NCBI GenBank assembly: GCA_023362775.1
Contig: JALMGJ010000060.1
Coordinates: 196,501 to 260,500 of the forward strand
From: Charina bottae
Taxonomy: Eukaryota; Chordata; Lepidosauria; Squamata; Charinaidae
Direction of reading: 5' to 3'
Length of the DNA: 64,000 nt
The notes beneath the pieces are model-generated. The model made no database searches and was not told where the DNA came from. It was given only the letters and a program-made list of their open reading frames with translations. The translations under genes were made by a program, and so were the position numbers. Of this stretch, positions 54,636-61,730 are shown piece by piece (position 1 is the stretch's first letter; every line of letters starts with the position of its first letter).

Positions 54636-57600
54636 ATGGATCAGTACAACCAAAGATATGTCGGTATACCATCGGAAGATGGGACTCCCAGGTCGGAAGA
54701 TGGTCAAAATGCTACTGGGGAGGAACAGAGGATACGTTCAACTAGCCCCAGACGTGATGACGCAGCTAGCTCAAAGCCGAAAGGACGGCTAGCGGCCGAC
54801 GGTGCTGGTGGTGAACGACGAATCCGATGTTCTAAAGATCAACACACCATAGGAACCTGGAATGTAAGATCTATGAGCCAGGGCAAATTGGATGTGCTTA
54901 TTGGTGAGATGTCAAGATTAAATATAGACATTTTAGGTGTCAGTGAACTGAAATGGACTGGGATGGGCCACTTCACATCAGATGACCACCAGATCTACTA
55001 CTGTGGACAAGAGGACCACAGAAGAAATGGAGTAGCCTTCATAATTAATAATAAAGTGGCTAAAGCAGTGCTTGGATACAATCCAAAAAACGATAGAATG
55101 ATCTCAATTCGAATTCAGGGTAAGCCATTTAACATCACAGTGATCCAAATATACGCCCCAACCACAGATGCTGAAGAAGCAGAAGTAGATCAGTTCTATG
55201 AGGATCTGCAGCACCTACTAGATAATACACCAAAAAGAGATGTTATTTTCATTACAGGAGACTGGAATGCTAAGGTGGGTAGTCAGACGACACCTGGAAT
55301 TACAGGCAAGCATGGTCTGGGAGAACAAAATGAAGCAGGACATAGGCTGATAGAATTTTGCCAAGACAACTCACTGTGCATAACAAACACTCTCTTCCAA
55401 CAACCTAAAAGACAACTTTATACATGGACTTCACCAGATGGTCGACACCGAAATCAGATTGACTACATCCTTTGCAGCCAAAGGTGGCAGACATCTATAC
55501 AGTCGGTAAAAACAAGACCTGGAGCTGACTGTAGTTCAGATCACGAACTTCTTATTGCAAAATTTAGAATCAGACTAAAGAGAATAGGGAAGACCCACAG
55601 ATCAGTTAGATATGAGCTCACTAATATTCCTAAGGAATATGCAGTGGAGGTGAAGAATAGATTTAAGGGACTAGATTTAGTAGATAGGGTCCCAGAAGAA
55701 CTATGGACAGAAGTTCGCAACATTGTTCAGGAGGCGGCAACAAAAAACGTCCCAAAGAAAAAGAAAACCAAGAAGGCAAGATGGCTGTCTGCTGAAACAC
55801 TGGAAGTAGCCCAAGAAAGAAGGAAAGCAAAAGGCAACAGTGATAGGGGGAGATATGCCCAATTAAATGCAAAATTCCAGAGGTTAGCCAGAAGAGATAA
55901 GGAATTATTTTTAAACAAGCAATGTGCGGAAGTGGAAGAAGACAATAGAATAGGAAGGACAAGAGACCTCTTCCAGAAAATTAGAAACATTGGAGGTAAA
56001 TTCCAGGCAAAAATGGGTATGATCAAAAACAAAGATGGCAAGGACCTAACAGAAGCAGAAGAGATCAAGAAAAGGTGGCAAGAATATACGGAAGATCTGT
56101 ATAGGAAGGATAATAATATTGGAGATAGCTTTGACGGTGTGGTCAGTGAGTTAGAGCCAGACATCCTGAAGAGTGAGGTTGAATGGGCCTGAAGAAGCAT
56201 TGCTAATAACAAGGCAGCAGGAGACGACGGTATCCCAGCTGAACTGTTTAAAATCTTGCAAGATGATGCTGTCAAGGTGATGCACGCCATATGCCAGCAA
56301 ATTTGGAAAACACAAGAATGGCCATCAGATTGGAAAAAATCAACTTATATCCCCATACCAAAAAAGGGAAGCACTAAAGAATGTTCAAACTATCGAACAG
56401 TGGCACTTATTTCACATGCCAGTAAGGTAATGCTCAAGATCTTGCAAGGTAGACTCCAGCAATTCATGGAGCGAGAATTGCCAGATGTACAAGCTGGGTT
56501 TAGAAAAGGCAGAGGAACTAGAGACCAAATTGCCAATATCCGCTGGATAATGGAGAAAGCCAGGGAGTTTCAGAAAAACATCTATTTCTGTTTTATTGAC
56601 TATTCTAAAGCCTTTGACTGTGTGGATCATAACAAATTGTGGCAAGTTCTTGGTGGTATGGGGATACCAAGTCATCTTGTCTGCCTCCTGAGGAATCTGT
56701 ATAACGACCAAGTAGCAACGGTAAGAACAGAGCACGGAACAACAGACTGGTTTAAGATTGGGAAAGGAGTACGGCAGGGTTGTATACTCTCACCCTACCT
56801 ATTCAACCTGTACACAGAACACATCATGCGACATGCTGGGCTTGAGGAATCCAAGGCTGGAGTTAAAATTGCTGGAAGAAACATTAACAATCTCAGATAT
56901 GCAGATGATACCACTTTGATGGCTGAAAGCGAGGAGGAGTTGAGGAGCCTTATGACGAAGGTGAAAGAAGAAAGTGCAAAAGCTGGGTTGCAGTTAAACC
57001 TCAAAAAGACCAAGATTATGGCAACGAGCTTGATTGATGACTGGCAAATAGAGGGAGAAAAAGTGGAGGCAGTGACAGACTTTGTATTTCTAGGTGCAAA
57101 GATTACTGCAGACGCTGACTGCAGCCAGGAAATCAGAAGACGTCTACTTCTTGGGAGGAGAGCATTGGCAAATCTTGATAAAATAGTTAAGAGCAGAGAC
57201 ATCACACTGACAACAAAGGTCCGCATAGTTAAAGCAATGGTATTTCCTGTAGTAACCTATGGCTGCGAGAGCTGGACCATAAGGAAGGCTGAGCGAAGGA
57301 AGATAGATGCTTTTGAACTGTGGTGTTGGAGGAAAATTCTGAGAGTGCCTTGGACTGCAAGAAGATCAAACCAGTCCATACTCCAGGAAATCAAGCCAGA
57401 CTGCTCACTTGAGGGAATGATATTAAAGGCAAAACTGAAGTACTTTGGCCACATAATGAGAAGACAGGATACCCTGGAGAAGAAGCTGATGCTAGGAAAA
57501 GTGGAAGGCAAAGGGAAGAGGGGCCGACCAAGGGCAAGATGGATGGATGGTATTCTGGAGGTGACGGACTCAACCATTGGGGAGCTGAGGATGGTGACGG

Positions 57601-57668
57601 CGGACAGAGGGCTCTGGCGTGGACTGGTCCATGAAGTCACGAAGAGTCGGAAACGACTGAACGAATAA
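54636..57668 (+). pseudogene. BovB endonuclease-reverse transcriptase polyprotein, one in-frame TGA
   Basis: 1010 codons. Residues 1-70 form an N-terminal tail. The endonuclease follows with WNVR (Asn about 75), SELKW (Glu about 104), YAPT (Tyr about 173), GDWNAKVG (Asp 209, Asn 211) and SSDHELL. The linker has KKKKTKKARWL. TGA at 56190-56192 stops the first 518 codons, after SEVEWA. In phase beyond it: IPAELFKIL, KKGSTKECSNYRTVALIS, FIDYSKAFDCVDH (Asp about 655), RQGCILSPYLFNL, NLRYADDT (Asp pair about 757-758), the thumb block, and the end RKRLNE. Apart from TGA no other lesion is seen. ATG at 54636 is chosen because copy 5 starts at the homologous ATG. Confidence 0.92.
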
Positions 57669-57686
57669 ACAACAACAGCAACAAAG

Positions 57687-57706
57687 AATTGTTGGACTCA
57701 CAATAA
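57687..57706 (+). pseudogene. Dong/R4 LINE, short middle piece
   Basis: After the right target copy of BovB copy 3 the frame goes on K-N-C-W-T-H-N-N-G-K, fitting the 'KxxWYEH' region that follows the LPAK(K/D) motif in R4/Dong. It is cut by the next insertion. Confidence 0.55.
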
Positions 57707-59442
57707 TGGAAAAGTATTTGTCCTGGATATCTTGCATAAGAGTTTGATAGAAATCAGAAGAAATCTGTTTAAAATCCTGGTGAAAGTCAGAAAGAATCTG
57801 AAATCCTCCATGTCTCACACAGTAGATTATGGTGGCCCTGGAGCTTAACCAGCGAAAGTCAAAGATATGGAAGAGTTCCAAAGTGTGTTTACATAAAGTG
57901 AGAGTGAAATAGCAGACAGTTCTCAAGGGAAAGTGAAAACGGAAAGCTGAACGTTCAAATCAGCTGATTCAACGTGTAGGAAAATGCTAATATCTTCAAA
58001 TTTAATACAAAATAATAACAGGAAAACACTTGTTTACTCTCAATCTTTGGAATTTCCTTTGGAAGGAAAACAAAATCCAAAACATAAAAGATTTTTTTTT
58101 TTAAAAAAAGTAATCCCAAAAATAACGTTAAGCACCAAGAGAACCAGCTTCTCCTCGCTGTAGAAAGCCTCTCTTGGGGTACATATACTTAAAAAAAATA
58201 CAAATTGGTGATTTAGAAATGGGATGCCCGGTCTTAGTTTCCCTTTAAGGCTACAGTGTGGCTTGGAAAGTGATGAAGTCCCTGCCTCCCAGCTGGCTCT
58301 TACAAGTCAAAAGCAAAACGCTGTTTGTGATCTTCTGGCTGCAAGCAGCCATCTGGAAGACAGATGGGATGATTCCAGGTATTCTCCTTGATCTAGAGAA
58401 CCTGACTGAACCCGAAATTACCGCATTGTCAGCTCTGCCCGCTGAACCAGCGGGCACAGAAGTTCAGTCCACCATTCCCACCGGAAGCCAGGAATTCAAC
58501 AGTGATCAAAATGTTTCTTCTAAGAATGAGATTGGGATTTCTGTTGAGATGCTGGATGAAGATTGGATAGTGGAGTTGGAAAAATTCAATGGAGAGATGG
58601 AATTGCAAGTAATGAGTAAAATGGACTTTTTGGTGAATTGTCATGAAAAAGAAGGGGTCATTATGTATGGGAGGTTTTCTGAAGAGAAGTTGGAATTTTT
58701 GAGCGGGACAGGTGGGCTGTTTGATTTTTCAAGAGAAAAGCTCTGTGTACACTGTGGGGATACATAAATGCTTTGGTTTATTTTGAAGTGGGATAAAGGT
58801 TAAAGAATGGTTATCTGGATCGCTTTTAGGGTTTGACTGATATTATTTGTTTTTAAGGATATGGATTAAGATTATTAGGGTATAAAATGTTTATTTGGAT
58901 AGTTTTAAGAATTTGATTTAAGGTCATCGTTTCAAATTGCTTTTCTTTTTTCGGTTTATTAAGATTAAGATGATTAAAACTTGTATTATTTAGTATAATG
59001 GCAGACAATTTATGTGCTTTTTAGTTTGACTTTTATTATAGTAGACAGAAATGTGTAGAATAGTAGTAGGAAGGAAATAATTAAATAAGTGTTATTTTTT
59101 GGGGGGGAAGTTGTTTAGGAGGTTTATATGGATTTTTTCCCTTTATTTTAATATAAGGGGAGGGAGTAACTGTACTTAGTGATTTTTATAATGTGCTAAA
59201 GGGGAATGATTTATAGAAATAATGTGATTTTGGTTTAATATAGAGTAAGAGATTGATTATGGAAAGTTTTTGTATATCCTTGCTGTTAAAAGTTGGAAGT
59301 CACATCTTTCTGTAATATAGTAAAAAAAATTCTTTTGTGTTTTCACACTTTTTAGTTTTTCTTCTCTTTTTTTGTAGTTTTTTGTTTTTTCATAGCTTTT
59401 ATCATTCTCTATAAACTTAATAAAATTCATAATAAAAAAAAT
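57707..59442 (+). mobile_element. Unidentified poly(A) retro-insert in Dong/R4, perhaps L1-related with inverted 5' part
   Basis: It lies between two pieces of the R4 relic and ends in an A-rich tail (ttaataaaattcataataaaa), so it is a retrotransposed insert. The right part (58200-59440) is in plus orientation and T/G-rich after an open frame. The left part (57707-58190) reads better on the minus strand (YCVRHGGFQILSDFHQDFKQI), which could be a 5' inversion by twin priming. No named family was recognised. The target duplication is unclear: ttgtcctgg at the left and ttgtctggg at the right are similar but not identical. Confidence 0.4.
58258..58767 (+). CDS. Open frame of 169 codons inside the retro-insert, unknown
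   Basis: It is Glu-rich in the second half (EDWIVELEKFNGEMELQ, EEKLEFLSGTGG) and has a Trp/Leu-rich first part. The last residues are CVHCGDT. It lacks any domain I can name. Because it sits in a transposable element I would expect either an ORF1-type remnant or chance. The ATG at 58258 is taken only as the first in frame. Confidence 0.25.
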   Translation: MAWKVMKSLPPSWLLQVKSKTLFVIFWLQAAIWKTDGMIPGILLDLENLTEPEITALSALPAEPAGTEVQSTIPTGSQEFNSDQNVSSKNEIGISVEMLDEDWIVELEKFNGEMELQVMSKMDFLVNCHEKEGVIMYGRFSEEKLEFLSGTGGLFDFSREKLCVHCGDT

Positions 59443-59806
59443 TGTCTGGGACTTCCAAATGCAAACTCTAAAACATTTAGCCCATAATAAGCCCGATGTG
59501 ATTGTAGTTACAAAAAACAAGTAAGAATAATTGACATAGCAGTAGCTGGAGATAGAAGGGTCAGCAAGAAAAATCTAGAAAAAATAGGGAAATATAAAGA
59601 CCTTCAAATAGAGATTGAGCAAATGTGCAAGAAGAAAGTAGTAGTGCCAGTAGTGGTTGGTGCACTTAGTGCCATTCTAGAAATGGACAGAATCTTAACT
59701 CATAATTACAAAAAGTTGCATTACTTAGAACAGCTCATATATTACCACAGTATCTTTAACTATCCTTGATCTTGGGAAGGATCTGATAGTCAAAAGTACC
59801 AAGTCC
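59443..59806 (+). pseudogene. Dong/R4 LINE, C-terminal part
   Basis: IVWDFQMQTLKHLAHNKPDVIVVTKNK followed by IDIAVAGDRRVSKKNLEKIGKYKDLQIEIEQM and VVVPVVVGALSAI: these are the C-terminal endonuclease-like (restriction-enzyme-like, PD..D) and tail motifs of R4/Dong LINEs. Asp-Val-Ile-Val-Val is the position of the catalytic PD-(D/E) core. A frame shift occurs between K-N-K and IDIAV. It closes the R4 copy begun at 52985. Confidence 0.75.
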
Positions 59807-60287
59807 GATCAGAACTCTTTGGCAAACTATGTGTAAATCACAACAACAATATCACACTGCAGAAGCACACTTTCATTTGCCACAAGCCCCCTTCCTTTTC
59901 CAACAATTTATATCAATGCCATAACAAAGACTGACAAAGCTCTATTTCTCTCATGATGCCCAATTCCAACCAAAGAAAGGAGAACAGTGCATTCTGAAGT
60001 ATCTTTTTTATTATTTTCTTTTATGCCTGAGGAAAGCTCAGCTATCAGTGTCCTTTTGAAATGTTAGTTTCAGCTCATGGTATTTCTGGTTGACAACCCC
60101 ACAAGAAATAAAGCTATTAAAACAACATGTTTCCTTATATTAAAAGTCTAATTTAGCTCTAGGGCTCCCACTGGTTAATATTTAGCAATCATTATAAGAA
60201 GAATGCATCCAGAAAATCACTTAGAGTTACACTCAACTCAAACAGAAAAAGAGAGAGAGAAAAATAATGTTTACTTTTATTGTAAAT
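59807..60287. other. Unique stretch, nothing recognised
   Basis: AT-rich, with a short (GA)n near 60249. Confidence 0.4.
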
Positions 60288-61573
60288 AAAAAATTAGAAA
60301 TATCGGAGGTAAATTACAGGCAAAAAAGGGTATGATCAAAAACAAAGATGGCAAGGACCGAACAGAAGCAGATGAGATCAAGAAAAGGTGGAAAGAATAT
60401 ACGGAAGATCTGTACAGGAAGGATAATATCAGGGATAGCTTTGACAGTGTGGTCAGTCAGTTAGAGCCAGACATCCTGAAGAGTGAGGTTGAATGGGCCT
60501 TAAGAAGCATTGCTAATAACAAGGCAGCAGGAGACGACGGTATCCCAGCTGAACTGTTTAAAATCTTGCAAGATGATGCTGTCAAGGTGATGCATGCCAT
60601 ATGCCAGCAAATCTGGAAAACACAAGAATGACCATCAGATTGGAAAAAATCAACTTATATCCCCATACCAAAAAAGGGAAACATTAAGAATGTTCAAACT
60701 ATCAAACAGTGGCACTTATTTCACATGCCAGTAAGGTAATGCTCAAGTTCTTGCAAGGTAGACTCCAGCAATTCATGGAGCGAGAATTGCCAGAATTACA
60801 AACTGGGTTTAGAAAAAGCAGAGGAACTAGAGACCAAATTGCCAATATCCGCTGGATAATGGAGAAAGCCAGGGAGTTTCAGAAAAACATCTATTTTTGC
60901 TTTATTGACTATTCTAAAGCCTTTGACTGTATGGATCATAACAAATTGTGGCAAGTTCTTGGTGGTATGGGGATACCAAGTCATCTTGTCTGCCTCCTGA
61001 GGAATCTGTATAATGACAAAGTAGCAACGGTAAGAACAGAGCACGGAACAACGGACTGGTTTAAGATTGGGAAAGGAGTACGGCAGGGTTGTATACTCTC
61101 ACCCTACCTATTCAACCTGTACGCAGAACACATCATGTGACGTGCTGGGCTTGATGAATCCAAGCCTGGAGTTAAAATTGCTGGAAGAAACATTAACAAT
61201 CTCAGATATGCAGATGATACCACTTTGATGGCTGAAAGCGAAGAGGAGCTGAGTAGCCTTATGATGAAGGTGAAAGAAGAAAGTACAAAAGCTGGGTTGC
61301 AGTTAAGCCTCAAAAAAAACAAGATTATGGCAACCAGCTTGATTGATAACTGGCAAATAGAGGGAGAAAAAGTGGAGGCAGTGACAGACTTTGTATTTCT
61401 AGCTGCAAAGATTACTGCAGACGCTGACTGCAGCCAGGAAATCAGAAGACGTCTACTTCTTGTGAGGAGAGCAATGACAAATCTCGATAAAATAGTTAAG
61501 AGCAGAGACATCACACTGACAACAAAGATCCACATAGTTAAAGTAATGGTATTCCCCATAGTAACCTATGGCT
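60288..61573 (+). mobile_element. BovB LINE copy 4, 5'-truncated, cut by copy 5
   Basis: It starts in the linker (the KIRNIGGKFQAKMG-equivalent) and stops at gtaacctatggct, where copy 5 begins. The missing 3' end (about 370 bp) should lie beyond the window, on the far side of copy 5. It carries TTA, not TGA, at the codon discussed for copies 2 and 3 (60500-60502). Confidence 0.9.
60332..61573 (+). pseudogene. BovB reverse transcriptase (copy 4), broken
   Basis: Linker and RT pieces: 60332-60631 (to a TGA replacing Trp after KTQE), then a shift near 60685, 60709-61140 (SHASKVML, FIDYSKAFDCMDHNKLW, RQGCILSPYLFNL; stop TGA replacing Arg after EHIM), and from about 61141 NLRYADDTTLMAESEEEL through DKIVKSRDITLTTK to 61573. 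In the last piece the frame continues without a natural end into the leader of copy 5 (61225-61752), which is an artefact of the junction. Confidence 0.88.
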
Positions 61574-61682
61574 CCCCTTCATGGATCACTGCCTTGTCGT
61601 GGCGAAGGGGCTTGCGTAACTCAATGAAGTCAGGTCAAGAAGAACAGGTCATGATGGAGAGTTCTGACAAAACGTGGTCCAC
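61574..61682 (+). ncRNA. HDV-like self-cleaving ribozyme at the 5' end of copy 5 (candidate)
   Basis: P1 ccccttc (61574-61580) pairs with gaagggg (61604-61610), 23 nt apart. P2 tggatc (61582-61587) pairs with ggtcca (61676-61681), one G-U. P3 encloses the same loop cttgtc as copy 3. P4 aactc (61618-61622) pairs with gagtt (61659-61663). C 61668 followed by aaaa lies before the P2 strand. Arms differ from copy 3 but pair in the same places. Confidence 0.7.
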
Positions 61683-61730
61683 TGGAGGAGGAAATGGCAA
61701 ACCACTCCAGTATCCTTGCCAAGAAAACCC

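Larger units (their letters stand above)
54453..57675 (+). mobile_element. BovB LINE copy 3, full length, inserted in Dong/R4
   Basis: Target duplication cagcaacaaag at 54442-54452 and 57676-57686 (perhaps one base longer). About 3.2 kb: a 5' ribozyme-like leader, one long reading frame with a single TGA, a short 3' UTR and the terminus agtcggaaacgactgaacg. It is the best-preserved copy of its subfamily. Confidence 0.95.
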
